Below, piece after piece: positions 17,450 to 25,886 of a stretch of 64,000 bases of DNA. How positions within the stretch are numbered: position 1 is the stretch's first letter; the number at the start of each line of letters is the position of its first letter. The notes under the pieces are model-generated. The model saw only the letters and a list, made by a program, of their open reading frames with translations. It was not told where the DNA came from and made no database searches. The translations under genes and the position numbers were made by a program. This stretch comes from Bacteroidaceae bacterium (GTDB lineage: Bacteria > Bacteroidota > Bacteroidia > Bacteroidales > Bacteroidaceae). Location: contig JAFTXN010000003.1 of the NCBI GenBank assembly GCA_017461605.1, positions 124,001-188,000 on the forward strand, read 5' to 3'.

Positions 17450-17558
17450 ATCGCGATATATTATAAGTGTGTGCTTATGATTGCGTATCATATCCGCATT
17501 ACGGGCTATGCCGACCGAAAAGCCACGAAGTGCTTGCCCACAATCCGCATTCCTACGG

Positions 17559-17589
17559 CAAAGATAATGCAAGGCGAGAGAAGAACAAA
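17559..17589 (-). promoter_or_regulatory. mdh promoter carried by a family B repeat
   Basis: On the minus strand TTTG (17589-17586), a 19-bp spacer containing CTCGCCTTGCA, and TATCTTTG (17566-17559) form a consensus promoter. The -33 box and spacer are repeat sequence shared with the metF and purH promoters. Confidence 0.8.
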
Positions 17590-17795
17590 GCGAAAACTTT
17601 GTTTTCTGCTTTTTATTCCGAGCCGCAGCTTATCTTGGGCGAAGCCAAAGTAATGCAAGGCGAGCGGAATACAAAACAAAAAGTCTTTTTTGTTCTTATT
17701 CCCGAGCCGCAGCTTATCTTGGGCGAAGCCAAAGTCACGCAAGGCGAACGGAATACTCTTATTCCCGAGCCGCAGCCTCTACTTTGCGGAATGAA
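17559..17795 (-). repeat. Family B tandem repeat array (2.6 units) upstream of mdh
   Basis: Units begin (in plus-strand reading) at CAAGGCGAG 17570 and 17656 and at CAAGGCGAA 17740, giving spacings of 86 and 84 bp; the third unit is short (about 55 bp). Each unit contains an AT-rich hairpin part (ACAAAGCGAAAACTTTGT in unit 1), CCGAGCCGCAGC and TTGGGCGAAGCC. The mdh-proximal end becomes a promoter; inner units have CTCGCCTTGCATTACTTTGG at the corresponding place, one base short of a -7 box. Confidence 0.85.
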
Positions 17796-17870
17796 AATCG
17801 CAAAAACCTTTTTCAAAATTACAGAATAGCTCACAAATCCTATCTTATCACCGGCAAATGAGCAAAAAAT

Positions 17871-17901
17871 TTGGTCTAAGAAAATTTTAACGCTACATTT
17901 G
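17871..17901 (+). promoter_or_regulatory. Promoter of the M24B aminopeptidase gene
   Basis: TTGG (17871-17874), a 19-bp spacer and TACATTTG (17894-17901) lie 24 nt before the start codon. The layout is identical to that of the nrdD promoter. Confidence 0.75.
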
Positions 17902-17925
17902 TCCGAAAACACACACAGCAGAAAA

Positions 17926-19737
17926 ATGGAGAACAAGGAGAAAACCAGCAAATTGCTTCCCGTACGTATGTGGATGAGCCTGCAAGGTCTGGAGGCGCTG
18001 ATTGTCTTTACATCCGACCCGCACAACGGAGAGTATATTCCTGATTATTGGAAACTGCGAGAGTACTTGTGTAATTTCACTGGCTCGGCAGGAACTCTGG
18101 TCATCACGCACGAAGAAGCGTTGCTCTGGACTGATTCGCGCTACTACATTCAGGCGGCGGAGCAACTCGATGCATCTCTTTTCACACTGATGAAGGATGG
18201 TTCTCCGGACACTCCGAGCATTGGCGAATGGCTCACCGACCATCTGAACGAGGATGCATCGGTGGCTGTCATCGGAGAGCAGGTTTCCGTAGCCGAACTC
18301 GAAGCTATCAAGCAGGAGGCACAGCATCTGGACTGGCAGTGTCACGACGATCCCTTCAATGAGCTGTGGCCCGAACGCCCACACCTGCCCACCGGCTTGC
18401 TAAGCCTGCAAAGCCCCGAGCACACCGAGATGTCGGCCGCCGAAAAGATAAAAATCGTCTTCGATGAAGTGCAAAGACAGACAGAGGCCAACTACTTTCT
18501 GATCAACGATCTGGCTGAAATTGCATGGTTGCTCAATCTGCGCGGTAACGACGTGGAATTCAACCCTGTGTTTCTGTCTTATCTGCTTATTGGCATTGAT
18601 GAAGACATCCTCTTTGTCGACAAGCAGAAACTCACCCCTGAAGTTTCGCAATATCTCACCGAACAGCGCATCAGCGTTACTGCTTATTCAAACCTGGAAC
18701 CCATCATTACTCAACTCTCGCGTCACGACACACTGGTGGCCCTCCCACCATCGGCCAACTGCGCCACCGTCGCCATGATGCGAGCCGAAGGAGTTCGGCA
18801 TGTTTTCCTGAAATCATCACCGGTCGAACTGATGAAGGCCGTGAAGTGTGTGGCCGAAATCGCCGGCATGCGCGAAGCCATGCTGCAAGACGGTGTGGCC
18901 ATGGTGCAATTCCTGCGATGGCTGGAAGCAGCGATGAAGACAGAAGAAGTGACTGAGATAAAGGCCGAAAAGGCACTCACACAATTCCGCTCCCAACGTC
19001 CCGGTTTCGAGCAACTGAGCTTTGCCACCATCGCAGCCTACGGAGCACACGGTGCCATCGTTCACTACGAAGCCGAACCGCACACCGACATCCCGTTGCG
19101 CCCCGAGAGTTTGTTCCTCCTCGACTCCGGCGGACAATACACCGGAGGCACCACCGACATCACTCGCACACTTGCACTCGGCACACTGACGGACGAAGAG
19201 CGCCGCGCCTACACACTCGTATTGAAAGGGCACATCGCATTGTCACGATGCCGTTTCCCCGAAGGCTCCACCGGACTCCAACTGGACCTCGCCGCACGTT
19301 ATGCCATGTGGCAACAGGGCTACGACTTCGGACACGGCACCGGTCACGGAGTGGGAGCGCATCTCTGCGTGCACGAAGGACCGATGCAAATCCGTAAGAA
19401 CCCACGGGCCTGCACCCTCGTTCCCTTGGCCGAAGGCATGGTCATCACGAACGAACCCGGTATCTACGTCGAAGGAAAATTTGGCGTGCGCATCGAGAAC
19501 ACCCTGTTGGTGCGCAAAAGCATCGAGACACCGTTCGGCCGCTTCCTCGAGTTCGAACCGCTCACGCTCTGCCCCATCGACACAAAACCCATCGTGCTTT
19601 CGTGGCTCACCGACGACGAACGAGAATGGCTCAACGCCTATCACGCACGAGTGCGACAGACACTCATACCGATGCTCGACGACGAGGCCGACCGCCAATG
19701 GCTCACCGAAGCCACACGCGAACTGCCAACCGTCTGA
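17926..19737 (+). CDS. pepP: Xaa-Pro aminopeptidase (M24B)
   Basis: The 603-residue cytoplasmic metallopeptidase removes N-terminal residues preceding proline. It has two N-terminal creatinase-like domains followed by the pita-bread catalytic domain. Metal ligands are visible as the aspartates in LLDSGGQYTGGTTDITRT, the histidine in GHGTGHGVG, the glutamate in NEPGIYVEG and the glutamate in IENTLLV. The three-domain length (about 600) matches the eukaryotic APP1-like form common in Bacteroidota rather than the 440-residue E. coli PepP. The open frame could begin 9 codons earlier inside the -7 box; ATG 17926 is the plausible start. A terminator follows directly. Confidence 0.9.
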   Translation: MENKEKTSKLLPVRMWMSLQGLEALIVFTSDPHNGEYIPDYWKLREYLCNFTGSAGTLVITHEEALLWTDSRYYIQAAEQLDASLFTLMKDGSPDTPSIGEWLTDHLNEDASVAVIGEQVSVAELEAIKQEAQHLDWQCHDDPFNELWPERPHLPTGLLSLQSPEHTEMSAAEKIKIVFDEVQRQTEANYFLINDLAEIAWLLNLRGNDVEFNPVFLSYLLIGIDEDILFVDKQKLTPEVSQYLTEQRISVTAYSNLEPIITQLSRHDTLVALPPSANCATVAMMRAEGVRHVFLKSSPVELMKAVKCVAEIAGMREAMLQDGVAMVQFLRWLEAAMKTEEVTEIKAEKALTQFRSQRPGFEQLSFATIAAYGAHGAIVHYEAEPHTDIPLRPESLFLLDSGGQYTGGTTDITRTLALGTLTDEERRAYTLVLKGHIALSRCRFPEGSTGLQLDLAARYAMWQQGYDFGHGTGHGVGAHLCVHEGPMQIRKNPRACTLVPLAEGMVITNEPGIYVEGKFGVRIENTLLVRKSIETPFGRFLEFEPLTLCPIDTKPIVLSWLTDDEREWLNAYHARVRQTLIPMLDDEADRQWLTEATRELPTV

Positions 19738-19761
19738 CACAAAGCACTTTCCCATTTACAC

Positions 19762-19797
19762 ACTGCCGTACCATTTTCCGTACGGCAGTTTTATTAT
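19762..19797 (+). terminator. Intrinsic terminator of the aminopeptidase gene
   Basis: ACTGCCGTA (19762-19770) pairs with TACGGCAGT (19781-19789), followed by TTTATTATTTC. It starts 25 nt after the stop codon. Confidence 0.8.
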
Positions 19798-19802
19798 TTC
19801 TA

Positions 19803-19862
19803 CACGCCTTGCAGAATTTTCTGCAGTGCTTTCTGAAAATTCTGCAGTGCTTGCAGAATTTC
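19803..19862. repeat. Family A repeat, tandem-core form
   Basis: CACGCCTTGCAGAATTTTCTGCAGTGC is followed by TTCTGAAAATTCTGCAGTGCTTGCAGAATTT. These are two tandem cores with one CGCCTTGC arm. It lies between a terminator and the family B array, so here it has no obvious gene-end role. Confidence 0.75.
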
Positions 19863-19876
19863 TCACATCGCACCTC

Positions 19877-20131
19877 TCTCGCCTTGCACGCTTTGGCTGC
19901 GCCCAAGGTAGGCTGCGGCTCGGAATAAAAACAAGTGCAAATGAACGAAAAGGGGGCTTGTACCCTTTTCTGAATGCAGCCTTGTTTATGTAAAAGCAGA
20001 AAACAAAGTTTTCGCTTTGTTCTTCACTCGCCTTGCACACTTTGGCTGCGCCCAAGGTAGGCTGCGGCTCGGAATAAAAAGCAGAAAACAAAGTTTTCGC
20101 TTTGTTCTTCACTCGCCTTGCACTACCTTTG
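19877..20131 (+). repeat. Family B tandem repeat array upstream of metF
   Basis: Units start at CTCGCCTTGCAC 19877, 20027 and 20112. The 20027-20111 unit is 85 bp; the first is longer because it holds an extra segment of about 65 bp after CGGAATAAAA. Each unit includes TTTGGCTGCGCCCAAGGTAG, GCTGCGGCTCGG and GCAGAAAACAAAGTTTTCGC. The array is inverted relative to those at mdh and purH on the map but has the same orientation relative to its downstream gene, and ends in the metF promoter. Confidence 0.88.
20101..20131 (+). promoter_or_regulatory. metF promoter carried by a family B repeat
   Basis: TTTG (20101-20104), a 19-bp spacer (TTCTTCACTCGCCTTGCAC) and TACCTTTG (20124-20131) match the consensus exactly. 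The metF start codon is 53 nt further on. Confidence 0.82.
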
Positions 20132-20184
20132 CATAACTTAGGAATGGAGGGCAAAAAGCGCACCTCGTTCGTCTGAGCATCCAC

Positions 20185-21135
20185 ATGAGAATAACAGATT
20201 TAATCAACCAAAACAGCGGAACGGCCTTTTCGTTCGAAGTGTTGCCGCCCCTCAAGGGCACCGGTATCGACCGCCTGAAGCGCACCATCGATACACTGCG
20301 AGAGTTCGATCCGAAGTACATCAATATCACCACTCACCGCTCCGAGTACGTTTACCACGAACTCGAAGACGGTCTGCTGCAACGCACACGTCTGCGCCGC
20401 CGCCCCGGCACCGTGGCTGTGGCAGCCGCCATTCAGCGCGAGTACGGCATACCCGTCGTGCCCCACATCCTGTGCAGCGGTTTCACACGTGAGGAGACCG
20501 AATACGTACTGCTCGATCTGCAGTTCCTCGGTATCGAAAACCTGCTGGTGCTGCGTGGCGACAAGGCACGCGACGAGAACGCTTTTCGTCCGACTCCCGA
20601 CGGCTACGCCCACACCACCGAACTGCAGGAACAGATCAACGCCTTCAACGAAGGGCGATTTGTCGACGGCAGCCCCATTGCCGTACCCGGCAACTTCAGC
20701 TACGGAGTGGCTTGCTACCCTGAGAAACACGAAGAAGCGCCCAACCTGTCGACCGACCTGCAATGGTTCAAGCGCAAGGTGGAGTTGGGAGCGGAATATG
20801 GTGTAACCCAGCTTTTCTACGACAACGCAGCCTATTTCCGCTTCGTGGAGCAGGCACGCGCCATCGGCATCCACGTGCCTATCATCCCCGGCATCAAGCC
20901 CCTGTCACGCTTGTCGCAACTCACAGCCGTGCCACGCATCTTCCATTGCGACCTGCCCGACGACCTGGTGCGCGAAGCCATGAAGTGCCACACCGACGCC
21001 GACATTGCAGCACTCGGCGTGGAATGGGCCGAAATGCAATGCCGCGAACTCATGGCACACGGCGTACCCTCCATCCACTTCTACACCACCTCCGCCGCCC
21101 AAAGCATACGCGAGGTGGCACGACGCATCTATTGA
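20185..21135 (+). CDS. metF: Methylenetetrahydrofolate reductase
   Basis: The 316-residue flavoenzyme reduces 5,10-methylene-THF to 5-methyl-THF, the methyl donor for methionine synthesis. It is a single TIM-barrel domain of bacterial length. The catalytic glutamate is E18 in FSFEVLPP. FAD-binding features include the NITTH and LRGDKARDE segments, and FSYGVACYPEKH and LFYDNAAYF fit the family. It opens a rightward operon with holB, ricT and gldH; only 28 nt separate it from holB. Its promoter comes from a family B repeat. Confidence 0.95.
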   Translation: MRITDLINQNSGTAFSFEVLPPLKGTGIDRLKRTIDTLREFDPKYINITTHRSEYVYHELEDGLLQRTRLRRRPGTVAVAAAIQREYGIPVVPHILCSGFTREETEYVLLDLQFLGIENLLVLRGDKARDENAFRPTPDGYAHTTELQEQINAFNEGRFVDGSPIAVPGNFSYGVACYPEKHEEAPNLSTDLQWFKRKVELGAEYGVTQLFYDNAAYFRFVEQARAIGIHVPIIPGIKPLSRLSQLTAVPRIFHCDLPDDLVREAMKCHTDADIAALGVEWAEMQCRELMAHGVPSIHFYTTSAAQSIREVARRIY

Positions 21136-21163
21136 CAACCGCCCGACAGAAAAACGCTCACAC

Positions 21164-22291
21164 ATGAACTACAACGCTGTCATCGCACAAGAAGATATCA
21201 AGCAACGCCTGCGCCGTCAGGTGATGGAGGGACGTGTTCCGCACGCCCAACTCTTCTGCGGACCCGAGGGCACCGGAAAACTGGCCATGGCAGTGGCTTT
21301 TGCCTCGGCATTGCTCTGCGAAAACCCACAGGACGGAGAGCCATGCGGACACTGCAAGGGCTGCCTCATGACAGCCAAGGCCGCCCACCCCGACCTGCAC
21401 TTCGTCTTCCCGGTCTTCAAGCGCAAAGGTCAGAGCGGCGACCCCGTAAGCGATAACTATATCCGCGAATGGCGCGAGCAACTGGCCGAAACGCCCTACT
21501 TCGACCACACCGCTTGGCTCGAACGCATCGGAGTCGAAAACCAACAATCGATGATTTATGCCGCCGAGGCCGACGAGACGGTGCGCAAGCTCAATCTCGT
21601 ATCAGCACAGGGCGGCTACAAGGTCATGGTGGTGTGGCTTCCCGAACAGATGAACATCGCTGCGGCCAACAAGCTGCTGAAAGTGCTTGAGGAGCCGATG
21701 GGCCGCACCGCCTTTGTGATGGTTTCGAACACACCGGAGAAGCTCCTCACCACCATCGTGAGCCGCACACAGCGCATCGACTTCAAGCCCCTCACCACGC
21801 AGCAAGTGGCCGAAGCACTGATGCAACGCAACGCACTGCAAGCCGACGACGCCCAACACGTGGCACGTCTCTCCGATGGCAGTTACACGGCTGCTGTGAA
21901 GCTCTTACAGGTCAATCGCGACGAAGCCATGTTTTTCGACCTCTTTGTCCTGCTGATGCGCCTCAGCTATATGCGAAAGATCAAGGACATGTCAGAATGG
22001 GCCGACCAGGTGGCATCGTGGGGTCGTGAGCGTCAGAAACTCTTCCTCGACTTCTGCCAACGCCTCGTGCGAGAGAACTTTATCTACAACTTTCGTAAAA
22101 AGGAGCTCAACTATATGAGCGAACGCGAGAGCGAGTTTGCCGTGAAATTCGCGCGATTTATCAACGAGCGAAACGTATACGGAATCATGGACGAGCTTTC
22201 CGCTGCGCGCCGCGACATCGAACAAAATGTCAACCCGCGCATGGTGTTCTTCGACTTTGCGCTCAAAATGATTGTACTGCTGATTCAATAA
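21164..22291 (+). CDS. holB: DNA polymerase III subunit delta prime
   Basis: The 375-residue clamp-loader protein belongs to the AAA+ family. It has the phosphate-binding loop GPEGTGK (33-39), a zinc site beginning CGHCKGC, and the conserved VLEEPMGRTAFVMVSN and TIVSRTQRIDF segments. The SRT motif is the arginine-finger sensor of delta prime and gamma subunits. The open frame extends 53 codons upstream into metF; MNYNAVIAQ at 21164 is the family start. In Bacteroidota holB is commonly followed by ricT and gldH, as here. Confidence 0.9.
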   Translation: MNYNAVIAQEDIKQRLRRQVMEGRVPHAQLFCGPEGTGKLAMAVAFASALLCENPQDGEPCGHCKGCLMTAKAAHPDLHFVFPVFKRKGQSGDPVSDNYIREWREQLAETPYFDHTAWLERIGVENQQSMIYAAEADETVRKLNLVSAQGGYKVMVVWLPEQMNIAAANKLLKVLEEPMGRTAFVMVSNTPEKLLTTIVSRTQRIDFKPLTTQQVAEALMQRNALQADDAQHVARLSDGSYTAAVKLLQVNRDEAMFFDLFVLLMRLSYMRKIKDMSEWADQVASWGRERQKLFLDFCQRLVRENFIYNFRKKELNYMSERESEFAVKFARFINERNVYGIMDELSAARRDIEQNVNPRMVFFDFALKMIVLLIQ

Positions 22292-22335
22292 CCTCATCCG
22301 CCCTGCGGAATTTTCCATATATACATATCAAAACC

Positions 22336-23706
22336 ATGAACGAGATTCCCAACAACACCGATAACCTTGCCACCACGGCAGATGCCGAGCCGCAAGTTCC
22401 GACTGCGACGCCGGCTCCCGAAACCCCAACGCCTCCTGCCGCCGAGCCCCTTCCGGCCAACCAAGTGCCGACGCTGCTGGGCTGGGGAAGCGCAGAGCTT
22501 CGCGGCTTCAGCGCGCGCGGTTGCAGCCGTCAGGACAAGCAACTCAACACATACGACTATCTGGCCGACATCCCCGGCAACGCCGCACAGTGCGACCTTG
22601 TGGAAGTGCAGTTCAAGAACACACGAAAAGGATACTACCGCAACGAAAATCGCCTGAACATCAAGAAAGGCGACATGGTGGCAGTCGAGGCCAACCCCGG
22701 GCACGACATCGGTGTGGTGTCGCTCACCGGACAACTCGTACCCCTGCAGATGAAAAAGGCCAACCTGAAGGCAGGAACCGAAATCAAACGCATCTATCGC
22801 CGCGCGCGACCTGCAGACTTGGAGAAATACGAGGAAGCAAAGGCTCGCGAGCACAAAACAATGATCGAGGCGCGACAGATTGCCCTCGACCTGGAGCTGA
22901 ACATGAAGATTGGGGACGTGGAATACCAGGGCGATGGCAACAAAGCCATCTTCTATTACATCGCCGACGCCCGTGTGGACTTCAGAAAGCTCATCAAGGT
23001 GCTGGCCGAGGCCTTCCATGTCCGAATCGAGATGAAGCAGATCGGAGCACGCCAAGAGGCCGGCCGCATCGGCGGCATCGGGCCCTGCGGTCGCGAACTT
23101 TGTTGCGCCACATGGATGAAGAACTTCGTTTCCGTCTCGACCAATGCCGCACGCTATCAGGACATAGCCCCAAATCCGCAGAAGCTGGCCGGGCAATGCG
23201 CCAAACTGAAATGCTGCCTCAACTACGAGGCCGACACTTATGTCGAGGCCTACAAGCGACTGCCCAGTCGCGAGGTGCAACTCGAGACCGCCGACGCCAC
23301 ATATTACTACTTCAAGGCCGACATCCTGTCGGGCATGGTGTCCTACAGCACCGACAAGCGCATGGCAGCCAACGTCGTAACCATTCCGGCGCAACGCGCT
23401 TTCGAAATCATACGCCTCAACAAGCAGGGCGAGAAACCCCTTTCGCTGTTGGCAGAAGGCATGGCCGAGCCCACACGTCCCGTCGACTTGCTTGAGCAAG
23501 ACAGCCTCACACGTTTCGACAAGAACAAGAAGCGCAAGAACAAGAAGCGCAAAACTGGAGGCAACGAGGGCGGAAACCACCATCGCGAGGAGCGCAGAGC
23601 CGGCGGAGGTGGCGAACGTCGCGACGGACAAAACAGAGAGCATCGTGGCAACCGAAAGGGTGGCAATGCTCCTCGCGAGGACAAGAATAACACGCCCAAA
23701 GCCTAA
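22336..23706 (+). CDS. ricT: PSP1-domain protein, RicT/YaaT family
   Basis: The 456-residue protein has a proline/alanine-rich N-terminal tail (about 1-45), the conserved PSP1 core with many cysteines (GPCGRELCC, CAKLKCCLNYE), and a very basic, low-complexity tail from about residue 395 (repeated KNKKRK, then Gly/Arg/Asn-rich). In Firmicutes RicT (YaaT) is part of an iron-sulfur-containing complex that aids RNase Y in mRNA maturation. The role in Bacteroidota is unknown, but the conserved cysteines suggest the same cluster. The basic tail looks RNA-binding (inference). It lies between holB and gldH. Confidence 0.85.
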   Translation: MNEIPNNTDNLATTADAEPQVPTATPAPETPTPPAAEPLPANQVPTLLGWGSAELRGFSARGCSRQDKQLNTYDYLADIPGNAAQCDLVEVQFKNTRKGYYRNENRLNIKKGDMVAVEANPGHDIGVVSLTGQLVPLQMKKANLKAGTEIKRIYRRARPADLEKYEEAKAREHKTMIEARQIALDLELNMKIGDVEYQGDGNKAIFYYIADARVDFRKLIKVLAEAFHVRIEMKQIGARQEAGRIGGIGPCGRELCCATWMKNFVSVSTNAARYQDIAPNPQKLAGQCAKLKCCLNYEADTYVEAYKRLPSREVQLETADATYYYFKADILSGMVSYSTDKRMAANVVTIPAQRAFEIIRLNKQGEKPLSLLAEGMAEPTRPVDLLEQDSLTRFDKNKKRKNKKRKTGGNEGGNHHREERRAGGGGERRDGQNREHRGNRKGGNAPREDKNNTPKA

Positions 23707-23717
23707 CACAGCACTCC

Positions 23718-24197
23718 ATGTCGCACCGCTTGCTACGCTGCATTCCACCTACGTTTTTTTCGCTGCTCATCACACTCTTGACAGCCTGCCACACCGCTCC
23801 GGCCTATCACAACTATCGGAGCGTGTCGGTAGAGGGTTGGGAGTCGAAAGACACCTTGTCCTTCAGCATCGACAGCCTGCCCGAGGAGGGCACTTACGTG
23901 CTGTCGCTTGGGGTTCGCACTGCGGTGAACTATCCCTTTCAGTCGCTCTGGGTGGTGGTAAAGCAGAATTGGAATGCTCCGCTCCGACAGCACATCGACA
24001 CCGTAGCCTGCATCACGCACGATTCTCACGGCAACGCTCTCGGCACTGGCGTGTCGCGCAACCAGCAAGTGCAACCCTTCGACACCCTGCAACTCCCGAT
24101 CGGTGCCAAAGGCATCATCAGCATTCGACATATCATGCGCCGCGACCTGCTGCCCGGCATGTCGGACGTGGGCATCGAGTTGCGTAAAGCCGAATGA
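23718..24197 (+). CDS. gldH: Gliding-motility lipoprotein GldH family
   Basis: The 159-residue lipoprotein has a type II signal ending at LLTAC (C24). The mature part has the GldH pattern of an immunoglobulin-like sandwich: SFSIDSLPEEGTYVLSLGVRT, YPFQSLWVVVKQNW and a late ISIRHIMRRDLLPG. GldH is needed for gliding and type IX secretion in Flavobacterium; non-gliding Bacteroidales keep it, so a general envelope role is likely. It is 11 nt after ricT and the last gene of the metF operon. A strong bidirectional hairpin follows. Confidence 0.85.
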   Translation: MSHRLLRCIPPTFFSLLITLLTACHTAPAYHNYRSVSVEGWESKDTLSFSIDSLPEEGTYVLSLGVRTAVNYPFQSLWVVVKQNWNAPLRQHIDTVACITHDSHGNALGTGVSRNQQVQPFDTLQLPIGAKGIISIRHIMRRDLLPGMSDVGIELRKAE

Positions 24198-24246
24198 CCC
24201 GCTGAAATCTTACAAAAGCACCGAAGAAAAACCTCCCCCGAGAAGC

Positions 24247-24315
24247 AAAAACGCGCAAGGCGTTTAGAATTTTCTACAAGCACTGCAGAATTTTCTAAAC
24301 GCCTTGCGCGTTTTT
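24247..24315. terminator. Family A palindrome acting as bidirectional terminator
   Basis: Perfect 23-bp outer arms (24247-24269 and 24293-24315) begin with AAAAACGCGCAAGGCG, followed by an imperfect centre that contains the family core in the form ACAAGCACTGCAG. A- and T-runs flank it. It separates the convergent gldH and sufE genes, so in this copy the repeat has an obvious terminator role. Confidence 0.85.
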
Positions 24316-24363
24316 CCTTGTCCGCATGCCGTGTTTTGACACACCGACAACCAACTTCTCAGC

Positions 24364-24792
24364 TCACACAGCACCGGCCTTGGCTTGATACGCCAAAGCA
24401 TACATGCGCATCTGTTTCACCATGGCCAGGAGCCCGTTGCTGCGCGTGGGGGACAAGTGTTCGGCCAAGCCTATTTCGCGAATGAAGTAGAGGTCGGCTG
24501 CCAAAATTTCAGCGGCCGTATGCCCACTCAATACACGGATGAGCAGTGCTACGATGCCTTTTACTATCAGCGCATCGCTTTCGGCCTTGAACGTGAGTAC
24601 ACCGTCCTTCTCCGAACACACCAGCCACACGCGGCTCTGGCAGCCGTCGATGAGGTTCTGCTCGTTCTTGTCGGCCGCCTCCAAGGTGTCGCTGTCCTCT
24701 CCCAAATCAATCAGGAGCTGGTAGCGGTCCATCCAGTCGTCGAGTTGCACAAATTCTTCGATTATCTCGTCTTGAATTTCGTTGATTGTCAT
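24364..24792 (-). CDS. sufE: SufE-like cysteine-desulfurase partner
   Basis: The 142-residue cytoplasmic protein takes persulfide sulfur from SufS and passes it to the SufBCD scaffold. The sulfur-accepting cysteine is C51 in LIDGCQSRVW. The helical C terminus has the family motif HLSPTRSNGL. The start MTINEIQDE is preferred; an ATG two codons earlier is possible. It is the last gene of a leftward group after the dipeptidase fusion and the M28 lipoprotein; the link to those genes looks positional rather than functional. Confidence 0.9.
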   Translation of the reverse strand: MTINEIQDEIIEEFVQLDDWMDRYQLLIDLGEDSDTLEAADKNEQNLIDGCQSRVWLVCSEKDGVLTFKAESDALIVKGIVALLIRVLSGHTAAEILAADLYFIREIGLAEHLSPTRSNGLLAMVKQMRMYALAYQAKAGAV

Positions 24793-24855
24793 ATTCATAT
24801 TTTTATGTCCCTACCCCATCGGGCAGGAGTGTTCTGATAATGTTTTGCAAGCCTC

Positions 24856-25863
24856 TTATTGCTCTTCCCAAAGCACCTGTACCACCGTCTGTCCCACGGC
24901 GCGAAGCGTGGCCGGCGCAATGTTTTCGGGAGTGTCGTTCACGGTGTGCCAATGTGGCGAGAACGAACTGCCGGCGTCACGACTGAACGGTATGATGTCG
25001 ATGGTGGGAATTTGTGCTATCTCGTTGAGAGGCACATGGTCGTCGGTTACGTATCCGCCATCGCGCATGGGAAAATACTCGCCAAATCCGGCCGTATGCG
25101 CAGCGTTCCACACCTTTCCGACAATGGGTTGTGCATATTGCAGCGAGTAACCCTCGTAGTGGAAACGCGCTCCTTCGCCGCCCACCATGTCGAGCAGAAT
25201 GCCGTAACGCGCCGTGTAGCCCTCGACATGCGGCCGGCGTGCCCAGTATTGCGAACCCAGACACCAGTCGCTGCTTCCGTCGCCACCTTCGGCCCAGTAA
25301 GGACGACCATAGTCCTCGCTGTCGAAACAGATCAGGTCCACGCCCACTTTGGGGTCGATTTGCGAGAGCAGACGTCCCAACTCCAGCAGTACGGCCACAC
25401 CGCTCGCACCATCGTTGGCCCCCATCACGGGGTCGCGGTGGCGGCTCTCGTCCTTGTCGGCATCGGCCCAGGGTCGGCAGTCCCAGTGGGCGCAAACGAG
25501 GATGCGCTCCGTGAGCTCGGGCTTATAAGATGCAATGATGTTGCGGTTGTGCAGCACTTTGCCGTCCCAAGCCGTGATGTCGTCCTTCTGTTCGATCACG
25601 GTGAGACCTTGCCGGCGAAATTCGTTCACCAGGTAATCGCCACACTGCCGGTGCGCCTCCGAATTGGGCACACGCGGACCGAAAGCGCACTGTGCTTCCA
25701 CGTAAGCCATGGCCGAGTCGGCCGAGAACACCACGGGGCACTGCTTGGCCGCCACGCTCTCCGCATTTTCGGTCTCGGCCGTTGTGGTTTTACCCTTGCA
25801 AGCCGCGAGCATACCAACAGCCAGCAGAAGAAGGGCGCCGGATTTCAGGATATTCTTTATCAT
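24856..25863 (-). CDS. M28-family zinc lipoprotein, probable glutaminyl cyclase or aminopeptidase
   Basis: The 335-residue lipoprotein has a type II signal ending at MLAAC. The catalytic domain shows M28 metal-site motifs: AHWDCRPWAD, GANDGASG with the bridging aspartate, DLICFDSEDYG with the catalytic acid, and a late HWHTVNDTPEN. The combination resembles the Bacteroidota enzymes known as type II glutaminyl cyclases, which make N-terminal pyroglutamate on periplasmic proteins that become exposed at Gln after signal cleavage. Aminopeptidase activity cannot be excluded from sequence alone. An alternative ATG lies three codons earlier. The dipeptidase fusion gene ends 23 nt upstream. Confidence 0.8.
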   Translation of the reverse strand: MIKNILKSGALLLLAVGMLAACKGKTTTAETENAESVAAKQCPVVFSADSAMAYVEAQCAFGPRVPNSEAHRQCGDYLVNEFRRQGLTVIEQKDDITAWDGKVLHNRNIIASYKPELTERILVCAHWDCRPWADADKDESRHRDPVMGANDGASGVAVLLELGRLLSQIDPKVGVDLICFDSEDYGRPYWAEGGDGSSDWCLGSQYWARRPHVEGYTARYGILLDMVGGEGARFHYEGYSLQYAQPIVGKVWNAAHTAGFGEYFPMRDGGYVTDDHVPLNEIAQIPTIDIIPFSRDAGSSFSPHWHTVNDTPENIAPATLRAVGQTVVQVLWEEQ

Positions 25864-25886
25864 GGATGTCATTGTTTTGAGGTGCT

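Noticed and set aside
17506-17742. Small open frames within the family B array (repeated GFAQDKLRLG-like peptides)
   Set aside because: They arise from the tandem repeat in several frames and change with unit length; no start signals or conservation of frame. Such peptides are typical false annotations from repeats.
17559-17795. CRISPR array
   Set aside because: Units are about 85 bp, directly abutting, with no variable spacers and no cas genes.
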